Positions 30,818-39,659 of a DNA stretch of 64,000 nucleotides are shown here, in pieces. The translations under genes and the position numbers were made by a program. Within the stretch, counting starts at the first letter, position 1. Each line of letters begins with the position of its first letter. The notes under the pieces were generated by a model. The model did no database searches. It saw only the letters and a program-made list of their open reading frames with translations, and was not told where the DNA came from. This DNA comes from Tritrichomonas musculus (lineage: Eukaryota > Parabasalia > Tritrichomonadida > Tritrichomonadidae), in NCBI GenBank assembly GCA_039105265.1, contig JAPFFF010000041.1, positions 744,001 to 808,000 of the forward strand, written 5' to 3'.

Positions 30818-32392
30818 TCATCAAATGATTTTTTAATTCAATTCTTATTTGGTTGAGAAACTTTTTCAATAATTTTTTCTTTACTTTATCACGCTTTTTG
30901 AGAAAAGATTTTTTTCAAATTATTGACCAATTTTAGTAATTGAAAAATTGCGTAATTAATAAAAACAATCAGACATGTTTTTCATAACTAAATATAATAT
31001 ATAAGCAAATTATGGACTAATGATTTGGAGTTAATTTTCCAATTTTTGAATTAAAGTCACTTTAAAAAAACAAAATTGAATTTACTTCCAAAACGATGAA
31101 AAAATACAATTAAAAATTATGAACTTTGTATTTGGGTTTTCTATGTGAATCAATGAGTTATTGTTAATTTTCAAGATGTTTTAAAATTACATATGGTAAT
31201 AGGAAATAAAAATATTGTAAAATTTAAAATTAATCTATGATTATAATGATCGAAGCATATTTATATTTAGACTTGTTATTCTCCGATTCTCGAGATCGAT
31301 AATTGATTGACTTTTTGATATCGATACATAAATATACACAGATTCACGAGATCGATTTCAGAGATCGAGAATTTTTTTTCTCAGCTTTTGATATCAGAAT
31401 TTTCAATTAAACTTTTTGATAAATATATGATCGTAATTCATTCTCAAATATTTCATAAAAAAGAATATATTTTTTGATTTTAATCTTAAAATAAACATCA
31501 ATACATTCTATTATTTATTTTTAGATATTATAAAATCATAAATAACAATTATAAAAAAAGATAAATCTGTTTGAGATCTCGAGATCTCGGTAATTGATAT
31601 CAAGTTTACAATTATTTTTATATCACATTTCATGTCTGATATCTTGATAATCGATAATCTCGATATCAGATTTGTAAACTAATAATCGAGTATCAGATGT
31701 AAAAAAGTGACGTTTTTGATATCGATTCTCAAAATAACAAGTCTATTTATATTCTATTAAATAAGTATTTTTCAAAGTTTAAACTACTGGTATATCTGTA
31801 GTTTGTTTGAATGTGTCAATGGATGCACATTTAAAAAAAGTGTTTTCAATTCAAAAAGTTCAGATTATCATTAGGTAAGTTTTTTCAAAAATTTTTTCAA
31901 ATATATAAAAAGCAATTATCAATAAAAGCTCGTTACTAAACGGTATTTCGACAAAATTAATTGACCTTATAGATAACAACTTTAAGATAAAATGGTATTG
32001 GTTCAGAAAATATTTTCGTTTGCAATAAATTTATTACATGATAACGATCATAAAAGTGAAATAGACCTATATTTTTTTTAATTGTTACGAAAGGAAATTG
32101 TTTTATTTGTAATATTGTTAAGGAATCAGATTATACTATGAATTTTATGTCAACAGATGGTGACACTACATGTGATCCCAGCTTATCATATCTAGTAAGG
32201 AGCTGGTAGTATTTGTAGATTAGTATAACATTTTGCATTCCCAAACTTGTGACTTTATGCTCATCATCATTATTTGATACAACATTCATTTTATAGTATT
32301 TAATACGAAGTTTCTATATTCGGTTATATAATATTCGGTTATAATTCAGCTTGCCAAGCTTAACTAAGCCCCCTGACCTTGAAATCATTCAA
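30818..32392. other. AT-rich spacer with MITE copy B and a decayed coding-like stretch near the Polinton
   Basis: Contains the element at 31270-31743. At about 32140-32290 (plus strand) a frame with several stops reads MSTDGDTTCDPSLSYL, resembling a gene relic of unknown family next to the Polinton insertion point. Confidence 0.5.
31270..31743. mobile_element. TA-flanked MITE, family 'GACTTGTTATT', copy B
   Basis: A 474-bp element: GACTTGTTATTCTCCGATTC at the left, ATAACAAGTC at the right, TA on both sides (31268-31269; 31744-31745). It is the reverse-orientation counterpart of copy A: the GATCTCGAG, TATCAGAATTTTC and GATATCAG blocks occur in opposite order. No ORF. Confidence 0.75.
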
Positions 32393-32398
32393 AACGTT
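32393..32398. repeat. target-site duplication, left (AACGTT)
   Basis: A 6-bp duplication at the Polinton's left edge, matched at 45409-45414. AACGTT is its own reverse complement. Six-bp duplications are the Polinton norm. Confidence 0.85.
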
Positions 32399-32605
32399 AG
32401 TAGTGAGGAGTGTGCGGGATCGGGACCAGATAGAATTACCTAAATGCCCCCCATTCCTGACCCATAATTGAAGGCCACTTGACTATTTTTGAATTGACCC
32501 CAAATGATGCTCATGACTAGGAATAAGTGGCCAGTATCAGGGGATATATAGATGTTCACTCATGACAGCCATTACTGACCCATAACTGAAGGCCACAGTG
32601 ATCAC

Positions 32606-32677
<72 letters not shown>

Positions 32678-32746
32678 GAATTTTCGGCCAAAGGATTTTC
32701 AGAGGGGGTCCCAAAATTCAATTTATGGGATTTGCTATTTTTAAAT
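32399..32746. repeat. Polinton left terminal inverted repeat
   Basis: 348 bp, matching 45102-45408 in reverse; the 42-bp length difference is explained by the (CTA)n tract alone (24 units at 32606-32677 against 10 on the right). Inside the arm a 27-bp motif, CATT[A/C]CTGACCCATAA.TGAAGG-type, occurs twice (32452-32478 and 32570-32596). The arm ends about 15 bp before the first ATG, so it probably carries that gene's promoter. Confidence 0.92.
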
Positions 32747-32761
32747 TTTTTCGCATTCCAA

Positions 32762-34039
32762 ATGAGCGTCGTCCCAACTGACAACCAAATCGTCTCATAT
32801 GAAGCCCCTTTCTGCAAGGAATTGGAGATTCGCATGAACCGATTATTGAAAATATCCCAACGTCAACATGATCGCGAGTCAGCTTTCAGGTGCTATTTCC
32901 ATAAGGAGCTCTCGCTTGATGAGTACGATGAGTGGATTCGCGAACTGGATACCAAAATCGCTGGTTATACAGACATTGAATCTCCCGAGCGAGCACTGGA
33001 TCTGAAGATGTTATCATATATCAACCGAGATCGCGAACGTCTCATCAAGTTTCAAGATGATTTCAATAGGAAACGCAATGAGTTGATTCACAGTTATACG
33101 CACCCCGTTGATTACGCTATTGAGAACATCACAAAGGATATCAATATGTTCAACCAGGATTTGCTCACTGGCATGTTCGAATTGTTCGTCAATAAGGTCA
33201 TATCATTATGTCCCAAGGACAAATCATATGAGAGTACCATTAAATCGGTATACCATGATAAGACATCTACCAGGGTCATCAATATATTCAATTCATTATC
33301 CCAACGATTGATATCCAGCTTCACCAAGCTACTCGCAGGAGTTGGACCAAATGAGTACTTCGCAAGTGATAAACACAGATATGATTCCCTCATGAAGTTG
33401 TATGATGATATCAGCAATGCTTGTCAAATGCTATACCTCGGTACAATCTACAATGCGATCGATAATAACCTTAACCTATACCCCCCAACTGATATGTCAA
33501 ATAGCAAACTCGTTAAGAGCTATTCACGAGTTCTCATGAAGAACCTCAATGACTTTATCATACACGATGTATCCAAAATCATCGATGGGGAGATCAAGGA
33601 TTGCATTGGCAAAATATGTGAAAACGAGTTATTGAATAATATCCACATTCGGGAATCCAATCATAGTCCCCCACAGAGTGATATAGCTGAGAAACCCCAA
33701 CCTGCACCCATTGTTGAAGACCCCCAAGACAATGCTGAAGAATCCCATCATAGCCCCCCGCAGATCGGGATAGCTGATGTATCAAACGTCGACCCCCAGC
33801 CTACACCCATTGCAGCTAAAGCACATGGGATTGCTCAGGAGAAGACCTTGGACGAGTTCATTAATGGACTCCCAAATGATCGAATATCTATAGTCGAACT
33901 AACCCCAAAATATAACCAGTACTTCAACACCAATATAACCCCTCGTGGATTAGGTATGATACTCTCCAAGTCTAGCAAACTGGTTAAGACCATTGCATGG
34001 GAGAAGCGTGTTAAAGTCGTGTACTACGCTAAGGCCTGA
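32762..34039 (+). CDS. Polinton protein, 425 aa, unassigned
   Basis: Start chosen at ATG 32762 because TTTTTTCGCATTCCAA precedes it, the same leader as the next gene. Residues 1-290 are mainly helical with no motif I can name. A Pro/Gln-rich linker (about 300-355) follows, with PPQ repeats. The last 65 residues (LDEFINGLPNDRISIVEL; TPRGLGMILSKSSKLVKTIA) look like a winged-helix DNA-binding domain. It is transcribed inward from the left repeat. A role in replication or regulation is possible but only inference. Confidence 0.7.
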   Translation: MSVVPTDNQIVSYEAPFCKELEIRMNRLLKISQRQHDRESAFRCYFHKELSLDEYDEWIRELDTKIAGYTDIESPERALDLKMLSYINRDRERLIKFQDDFNRKRNELIHSYTHPVDYAIENITKDINMFNQDLLTGMFELFVNKVISLCPKDKSYESTIKSVYHDKTSTRVINIFNSLSQRLISSFTKLLAGVGPNEYFASDKHRYDSLMKLYDDISNACQMLYLGTIYNAIDNNLNLYPPTDMSNSKLVKSYSRVLMKNLNDFIIHDVSKIIDGEIKDCIGKICENELLNNIHIRESNHSPPQSDIAEKPQPAPIVEDPQDNAEESHHSPPQIGIADVSNVDPQPTPIAAKAHGIAQEKTLDEFINGLPNDRISIVELTPKYNQYFNTNITPRGLGMILSKSSKLVKTIAWEKRVKVVYYAKA

Positions 34040-34121
34040 GATGATCTATTTTTGGACCCCAGATGATTTTGGGAAAACCCGTATTTTGATATTTGAATAT
34101 TGATTTTTTATCGCATTCCAA

Positions 34122-34601
34122 ATGGAAGCCACTCCAAGCCACCTCAATGTCTACGAGTACATCAACACACTAGTAGCCCTATTGCCAAAGCCTGATGGAT
34201 TTGCCAAATGCAATTTCGCGATATTGTGTGACAAGTTCCCATTCAACTTGAAGAACTCATTGTACCTCGCGAGGGTCCTATATGTATCACTCCAGAATGG
34301 TTCTGAAACCATTAGGTTCTACCCTAATAAGCTCAAGGAGATGGACCTCGAATTTGTCAAGCTATCATCCAATAGTAGACGCAAATTGAGTGCCAACATG
34401 CGTGAGTTCTTCGTGAATGGGAATACCGAGAAGCGCGAATACAAGGGATGCCCCTACTACAACCACTCGATTGAGCGAACCAATATAAACACCAAGGATC
34501 TCATCGCCAGATTACGTGAAAAATACAATATTGCAGAACCGGATATATTCATCGGCAAGCATCAGGATTTGGTATTGGATGATGACCCAGATATGGTTTA
34601 A
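34122..34601 (+). CDS. Polinton protein, 159 aa, unassigned
   Basis: Preceded by TTTTTTATCGCATTCCAA, the same leader as the gene before it. Helical and basic in the middle, acidic at the end (DLVLDDDPDMV). Its 3' end overlaps the convergent ATPase gene by 4 bp. No family recognised. Confidence 0.65.
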   Translation: MEATPSHLNVYEYINTLVALLPKPDGFAKCNFAILCDKFPFNLKNSLYLARVLYVSLQNGSETIRFYPNKLKEMDLEFVKLSSNSRRKLSANMREFFVNGNTEKREYKGCPYYNHSIERTNINTKDLIARLREKYNIAEPDIFIGKHQDLVLDDDPDMV

Positions 34602-35587
34602 GCCTTGCTATATATGACCTGCATATCGTGTTCAACCGTGTTCACCAATATGAAATCATGGCCCGATAAGGTCCGATATTTTTGCCACAACTCCTCGAAC
34701 TCACAAGGTATGCTCACCTGCTGATATATGTAATTGAGTTTCTGCCGCGAGAACCCATTGAATATGAAGAATGATGTGCAGTTATTCTTGTAATCGGTTG
34801 GCACCCCCTTGAAGAACTGGATATTGATGTACACGATTGAGTTCTTATGACGCAACTGGGTGATATAGTTTGTGAAGTATGCTGACTTCAACAGCTTGCT
34901 CTTAATGAAGTCCTCGCACAGGATTATGGTGTTGAGTGGTACATTGGGTTTCCCGAGTTTGCTGATATGGAGGAACTCAAACATCTGCTGTAGCTTGGAC
35001 TCGTCGATAGATGTCTTCCCAACCGAGCTATATTTGTTATACAACTCCTTCCATAGGTCGAGCTCCTTCAAATACCGTTCAGCATTACTATCAGCGACGA
35101 CCACAATGGGCAAGTTGATGAGCTCGCGTTGAGATTCAAATGTGGAATCATTTATAATACCGTTCTTACTCACATACACGATCATATGGAAGAGCCCAAT
35201 GGGCTTATGAGTGCCAGTGAACGGATTCTGTGAATCCTCAGGTGCTCCCCCAAACCTCCCATTACTGAGTCTACCCATTTGAATGATATCGCGAATTACT
35301 GTATGGCTCTTGCCTTTGCCTTGTGATGCCACCAGTATGTTCAAAGTATTGTACCACGCATAGATCCCATTAGCGATTGGCCTTATGGATGCATTCGTGA
35401 TTTTATCCCTATTCTTGGAATAGGCCTCACTCATAGCCGCATCCACATCAAACCTCTTGGATACCGGTTGCTGCTTCCGGTACCTATCGAATGTATCAAG
35501 ATCAATTGGATCACTACTGGAACTGTCTGATAATTCAATAGATGTATAGTCGAAAAGGGTTGGTCGTAGGCGCTTGTAATACAGCAT
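34598..35587 (-). CDS. Polinton packaging ATPase (FtsK/HerA-type), 329 aa
   Basis: Walker A ASQGKGKSHT at about residue 88-97, after strand NTLNILV; Walker B-like NTIILCEDF near 219-227 (hydrophobic strand then acidic pair). A downstream polar strand (IVYINIQFF) fits the sensor position of the A32-like genome-packaging ATPases of Polintons, virophages and large DNA viruses. The protein would pump element DNA into a capsid. The minus-strand block continues with the membrane peptide, a linker protein and the capsid gene, so the morphogenesis genes lie together. Confidence 0.88.
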   Translation of the reverse strand: MLYYKRLRPTLFDYTSIELSDSSSSDPIDLDTFDRYRKQQPVSKRFDVDAAMSEAYSKNRDKITNASIRPIANGIYAWYNTLNILVASQGKGKSHTVIRDIIQMGRLSNGRFGGAPEDSQNPFTGTHKPIGLFHMIVYVSKNGIINDSTFESQRELINLPIVVVADSNAERYLKELDLWKELYNKYSSVGKTSIDESKLQQMFEFLHISKLGKPNVPLNTIILCEDFIKSKLLKSAYFTNYITQLRHKNSIVYINIQFFKGVPTDYKNNCTSFFIFNGFSRQKLNYIYQQVSIPCEFEELWQKYRTLSGHDFILVNTVEHDMQVIYSKA

Positions 35588-35606
35588 TTAGTCAAAAATA
35601 AAGCTC

Positions 35607-35756
35607 TTACGCATACAATGTGCGCCTCAGCTCATCGGTCAGCTCAGGTGGCTCATCTTCAGCTGTAAGCGATACCAGTAATAGCAGTTCAACTACATTG
35701 GTCACCAATATCAACCCCAATAGTATATTCATGATGATTTCACTAGCGCTGGCCAT
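35607..35756 (-). CDS. Polinton small membrane protein, 49 aa
   Basis: A short ORF from ATG to TAA. Residues 7-31 form one hydrophobic helix (IIMNILLGLILVTNVVELLL) followed by an acidic tail (EDEPPELTDEL). The leader TTTAAATTCGCATAA before ATG matches the other element genes. Small single-span proteins are common in Polinton/virophage morphogenesis blocks. Function inferred only. Confidence 0.6.
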   Translation of the reverse strand: MASASEIIMNILLGLILVTNVVELLLLVSLTAEDEPPELTDELRRTLYA

Positions 35757-35766
35757 TTATGCGAAT

Positions 35767-36387
35767 TTAAATACAGATTTTGAGTGATATCGAGTGCCTT
35801 ATGAGCTCGGTCCATACATGGTTATATCCGTATTTCAACTCATTGGATACCCCGTTTTTGGACACCAGTATCTTGTCGATTTTCATGTACTTCGAGTTCG
35901 AAACACAACCAGTGCACCCACTGTCCTCATTGATGACCAGCTCAACCCTATCAGCCTTAGTGAGTATCTTAATGAGCTCCATCAGCGTGTTGCTATGACA
36001 CACTAGGTAGTTGTTCATCCTCAGTGGATTGGTCTCATAGATGCTCAGCAATATCTCGAGGAATTTATTTTTGGTACCCAAGTCGTCAGTGTCGGGGTCT
36101 AATGATCGATCTATTGTCGGAGACTCAGGGAATGAACTTCCTTGGGGTGGACTGTTTATTGGAGCAACTGATGGATATGCACCAGTTGTCGAGGCTGTAG
36201 TAAAATTTGCATCCTGGGTGCCAGTTTGAGTATATCCCATTTGGGGTTGCATCTGTGGGACTTGAGGGTATGATACCGGTTGAACTGGTGGAGGTCTATT
36301 CGCGGCGATCTTAATATTCACATTCTGCTCCTGCTTAACACTCGCATCATTCTCACTTGATAGGATTCTAGCCTTATGGAGAGTCAT
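35767..36387 (-). CDS. Polinton protein with Pro/Gln-rich linker, 206 aa
   Basis: Start set at ATG 36387, behind a T-rich leader. Residues 1-100 are Pro/Gln/Ser/Thr-rich and disordered (PPPVQPVSYPQVPQMQPQMG); residues 105-206 are a compact mixed domain with a Cys pair (SGCTGCVSN). It is adjacent to the capsid gene on the same strand, so a capsid-associated role is plausible. No family recognised. Confidence 0.6.
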   Translation of the reverse strand: MTLHKARILSSENDASVKQEQNVNIKIAANRPPPVQPVSYPQVPQMQPQMGYTQTGTQDANFTTASTTGAYPSVAPINSPPQGSSFPESPTIDRSLDPDTDDLGTKNKFLEILLSIYETNPLRMNNYLVCHSNTLMELIKILTKADRVELVINEDSGCTGCVSNSKYMKIDKILVSKNGVSNELKYGYNHVWTELIRHSISLKICI

Positions 36388-36429
36388 TTCCAAAGTGCAA
36401 AAATATTTTTACCCCTAATGCCGTATTTC

Positions 36430-38298
36430 TCATGCCATTTCTGGATCAACTTGTGAGCCAGCTGGTGATTCATCATCGATATACTCAAGGCCATCGAGTG
36501 AGAGCTTGAAGTAGGTGTCTCTGCATAAACAGAGTTGTACAGGTGGTGGTCTAACAACAGCTCCACTTGGTTCGATAATATTGTAATACGTGTCATTACT
36601 GCCAGTGAATATGGGTTGACCATTGACTTGTATTTGGATATTGCCTTTGCCACCATCTAAGCCATCATAACAGTATCCAGCAGATGCACGTTCTGTTTGG
36701 ACATTGAATACAAATGATGTGGCATCACTCAGTGTGTTCTTATACCTATTTCCATCGCCATCGTTCTTGGGCATTGTGAAGCTATCCTCGAACTCCTTTG
36801 TACATTGGAGTGTGATACCATCGAGATCTCCAGCTGTTAATTGGCTTTCGAAGAATCTGGCACCAATGGTACTGACATTCTCATCTGGGAAGTTCTTACC
36901 ACCAATATTCAAATAGCAGTTTTGGTAAACGGGATTCTCAAATACAGTCAAATCATTGTGATGCTTGGGGAACAGTAATGACATGCTTGTGACATTGATC
37001 AATGGGATATTCAATGTGGACTTGATACCATTTGCGGCGGCTGCAATTGGGAATGCATGGTAATCGACCTTTTGAGATGGGATTACTAGGCCCTCACGTA
37101 AGATGGATTCAATGCTTGCACGAGTGGATTCACAAACGCCATATCCTTGCATATTGGACTTGCAGAGAGTGATGGTCATTTGGTTAACGGTGAGTGTTGC
37201 TGGTTGTGATTCGTATTTGATCGCATTATGTTCTTCAACGATTTGAATTGCCATATTGCTTTCAATAGTGCCTGTATAGTCTGGGTTATGGCGTGCGATC
37301 TCCTTCAGATCCATAGTCTTCTTAATACCGAATTTCTCATATTCAGCATCTGTAAATCCGAATGTGATCTCAATCGGTGTGTCATTAACTGGAATTCCAT
37401 GTTCGGCGCAGATATTGTACTTGAATGTGATGGTATTATCGAATACCCCTGGTATAAGGGCCTCATTACCGATTTGTGTGAATTGCCTCTTGAGTTTACC
37501 ACGGGCCTTGATTTCACGTAACTGCTCCAATTGCTTCATCGTAATGTGATCATCATCTTCCAGGAATGCCTTAGCTTCAGCAACCGTATATGGATCAATG
37601 ACTGCCCATACTAGACCAGCTGGACTGACTTGGAATCTAATAGCTAAATCACCAATGATCCCATTCGGGAATAAGTCGAATGCCTGCAATGCAAGCAAGT
37701 CATCAAATGGTACATTCAAGTCGAATTCAGCAGTGGTCTTGCCATTGTCCTTGAAGTCATTGAGATTGACATATACACCAGCATGTGTTTGACTATAGTT
37801 CGAGACATTTTCCCATAAGCTGTGAACGAATCGGCGGCGCTTCTTCTCAGTCTCTGGTTTCAAAACCGAGTATAGGAAGCCCTCGCGAATGCACTCATTT
37901 TGCTGGTATCCGACATTGACATTGTTATGGAGGATCTCTAGCCTGTCAAACAATTGGTTCGAGGACTTGTATCCCACGAATAGTTTGTAGAGGTTATCGG
38001 GATCTTCAATCAATCGCAATTTGGCAGTATCGGTGTTCAATTGCAAATCAAGTCTGATGTGGAATGTGAGGAAGCCTTTATCGACATCGCTAATGAAGTG
38101 GTCGGGGTGTGTTAATGAGATCTGCGAGTACTGGCCTTGGTGAAATGGGGCTGGCTGGTCATGGCAATCGACGGTTCTGAATGAGAAGCTCCTGGTACCA
38201 TCATTCACATTGATGATGTTCCGCATGCTCTGGAATGTCTCCATAACATTACCGGCCTCGTACTTCAAATTGTGAGCTCGTTCGTTCCTGTAGCGCAT
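36430..38298 (-). CDS. Polinton major capsid protein (double jelly-roll type), 622 aa
   Basis: Start chosen at the inner ATG (MRYRNERAHNLKYEAGN) because TTTTTTGCGAGATTCAA precedes it; an upstream in-frame ATG would add 7 residues. Length, beta-rich composition and the position next to the packaging ATPase match Polinton capsid proteins. Family-like stretches include FLTFHIRLDLQL, RLEILHNNVNVGYQQ and a hydrophobic strand-rich C-terminus (TYYNIIEPSGAVV). In the known family, two jelly-rolls form a pseudo-hexameric capsomer. The assignment is by eye and context. Confidence 0.85.
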   Translation of the reverse strand: MRYRNERAHNLKYEAGNVMETFQSMRNIINVNDGTRSFSFRTVDCHDQPAPFHQGQYSQISLTHPDHFISDVDKGFLTFHIRLDLQLNTDTAKLRLIEDPDNLYKLFVGYKSSNQLFDRLEILHNNVNVGYQQNECIREGFLYSVLKPETEKKRRRFVHSLWENVSNYSQTHAGVYVNLNDFKDNGKTTAEFDLNVPFDDLLALQAFDLFPNGIIGDLAIRFQVSPAGLVWAVIDPYTVAEAKAFLEDDDHITMKQLEQLREIKARGKLKRQFTQIGNEALIPGVFDNTITFKYNICAEHGIPVNDTPIEITFGFTDAEYEKFGIKKTMDLKEIARHNPDYTGTIESNMAIQIVEEHNAIKYESQPATLTVNQMTITLCKSNMQGYGVCESTRASIESILREGLVIPSQKVDYHAFPIAAAANGIKSTLNIPLINVTSMSLLFPKHHNDLTVFENPVYQNCYLNIGGKNFPDENVSTIGARFFESQLTAGDLDGITLQCTKEFEDSFTMPKNDGDGNRYKNTLSDATSFVFNVQTERASAGYCYDGLDGGKGNIQIQVNGQPIFTGSNDTYYNIIEPSGAVVRPPPVQLCLCRDTYFKLSLDGLEYIDDESPAGSQVDPEMA

Positions 38299-38344
38299 TT
38301 GAATCTCGCAAAAAACCATGAAATCGCATTTTTTTATATATCAA

Positions 38345-38596
38345 ATGGGAATTGGCATCTTCAAGAAGATCAAAAATGGATTCCGCAAAGTGGGATCTAC
38401 ACTCAGGAATGTCGCACAGAGAGTTGTCGATAAACTACCATCAGTTGTCAACGCTGGTAGACAAATCATTGATAGGGTCAAACCAATTGCAGGATTGATA
38501 CCTGGCGCAGGTGGATTGATTGATACTATTGATAGAGGATTGGGAACGGTTGGTAAGGTTGGTGAAATAGGTAAATCCATACTGGACAAGGTTTGA
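38345..38596 (+). CDS. Polinton basic amphipathic peptide, 83 aa
   Basis: Start at ATG 38345 behind CATTTTTTTATATATCAA. An N-terminal basic amphipathic helix (GIFKKIKNGFRKVGSTLRN) precedes a hydrophobic Gly-rich hinge (IAGLIPGAGGLID). The fold resembles membrane-active minor capsid peptides such as adenovirus pVI in general style. IPGAG fits the adenain consensus [MIL]xGx-G, though no protease was recognised here. It is divergent from the capsid gene. Confidence 0.6.
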   Translation: MGIGIFKKIKNGFRKVGSTLRNVAQRVVDKLPSVVNAGRQIIDRVKPIAGLIPGAGGLIDTIDRGLGTVGKVGEIGKSILDKV

Positions 38597-38646
38597 TCAT
38601 CATCGAATATCCACATACATGCGAATATATTTTTGTCCGTTTTGAA

Positions 38647-39108
38647 ATGAATTGCGATGGTATGAAACATATAGCTCAATGCGATATTAGGGTCATTAAT
38701 GATAACAAGCAGGAGCAGCGCACGTTCAACTCAGTAGAGGAGTTCGACCTGTTCTACCAGAAGTACAAGGACATGTTCAATGAGAAGACCACCAATTACC
38801 TCAATAAAACCTACAAAATAATCACCCCCGAATGCGAGTACAGGATTACCAAACGCACTGGCAAGGATGGCTCCAGTAATGTGTTTCTCAAGAAGATCAC
38901 CAAGCCAGCCGATAGTGATACACTGGTGGAGATCCAATTCGCCAGCATTCGAGCTGACATCAATGCATTGCAGTCAACAGTAGATGACTACACCAAACGG
39001 ATTACCACGCTGGAGAACACCATCGGCGTGATCACCGCAAAAATAAATCAGCTCACCAGTACCGTGAATGAGTGTACCGATGCCATGAACAACCTCCTGA
39101 GGCATTAG
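38647..39108 (+). CDS. Polinton protein with C-terminal coiled coil, 153 aa
   Basis: Start at ATG 38647 behind a TTTTTGTCCGTTTTGAA leader. The N-terminal 90 residues are mixed and charged; residues about 95-150 form a heptad-rich coiled coil (ASIRADINALQSTVDDYTKR; TTLENTIGVITAKINQLTS). This layout resembles short fibre-like or trimeric stalk proteins. Function unassigned. Confidence 0.6.
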   Translation: MNCDGMKHIAQCDIRVINDNKQEQRTFNSVEEFDLFYQKYKDMFNEKTTNYLNKTYKIITPECEYRITKRTGKDGSSNVFLKKITKPADSDTLVEIQFASIRADINALQSTVDDYTKRITTLENTIGVITAKINQLTSTVNECTDAMNNLLRH

Positions 39109-39332
39109 ATCTTGGAGTTATTTGGGATTACCTGGTGATTGAGTGAGTGGTGTACTGTTGATGAGGTTGATTTGATGATTGGGTCATGCACAATACTCCC
39201 CTTATCGTCATATTTTTGGACTGTGGGTTTGGTACAACTAATGGTTCGCCTATTTCGCATGTGACGTTCCAGGTGATTGAAGTACGTGAGCCCATTTGAA
39301 TCTCTTAATACGCGGCGTTCCTCATATGACAT
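39105..39332 (-). CDS. Polinton small basic protein, 75 aa
   Basis: A minus-strand ORF overlapping the previous gene's stop by 4 bp. Basic N-terminal half (HLERHMRNRRTISC), polar tail. It shares a 35-bp divergent promoter region with the plus-strand gene at 39368. Unassigned. Confidence 0.5.
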   Translation of the reverse strand: MSYEERRVLRDSNGLTYFNHLERHMRNRRTISCTKPTVQKYDDKGSIVHDPIIKSTSSTVHHSLNHQVIPNNSKI

Positions 39333-39367
39333 TTAATCCTGAAAAAACACTTTTTTTGCGCATCTAA

Positions 39368-39601
39368 ATGACTGAATTGGGTGAATACAAGAAGGAGATT
39401 CCAGAGCTGAAGCGCATCAAGCATGATCTCAAGGAGAAGTGCTATATGTATAAGGGCCACCTCAATAACATCAAAGGGGGTATGCTGGGTAGCAATGGAC
39501 TAGCCGTTCGTGAATCACTGATTGAGGACATCAATAGTCTGAAGGAGAAGGTCGCCAAACTCGAGAATGAGCTCGCTGAATTATCAAGCGATAACCACTA
39601 A
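39368..39601 (+). CDS. Polinton small coiled-coil protein, 77 aa
   Basis: Starts at ATG behind TTTTTTTGCGCATCTAA. Almost wholly helical, with two heptad stretches (KKEIPELKRIKHDLKEKCY; SLKEKVAKLENELAELS). Function unknown. Confidence 0.6.
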   Translation: MTELGEYKKEIPELKRIKHDLKEKCYMYKGHLNNIKGGMLGSNGLAVRESLIEDINSLKEKVAKLENELAELSSDNH

Positions 39602-39659
39602 ATATGGTGTCAACCGGGAATCCCATAGACCTATTGGAACCACTATTTTTGCCCATTAA

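Noticed and set aside
32140-32290. DGDT-containing relic left of the Polinton as the other half of the MULE scrap
   Set aside because: The two pieces do not show an obvious order within one transposase, and stops are frequent; a link could not be supported.
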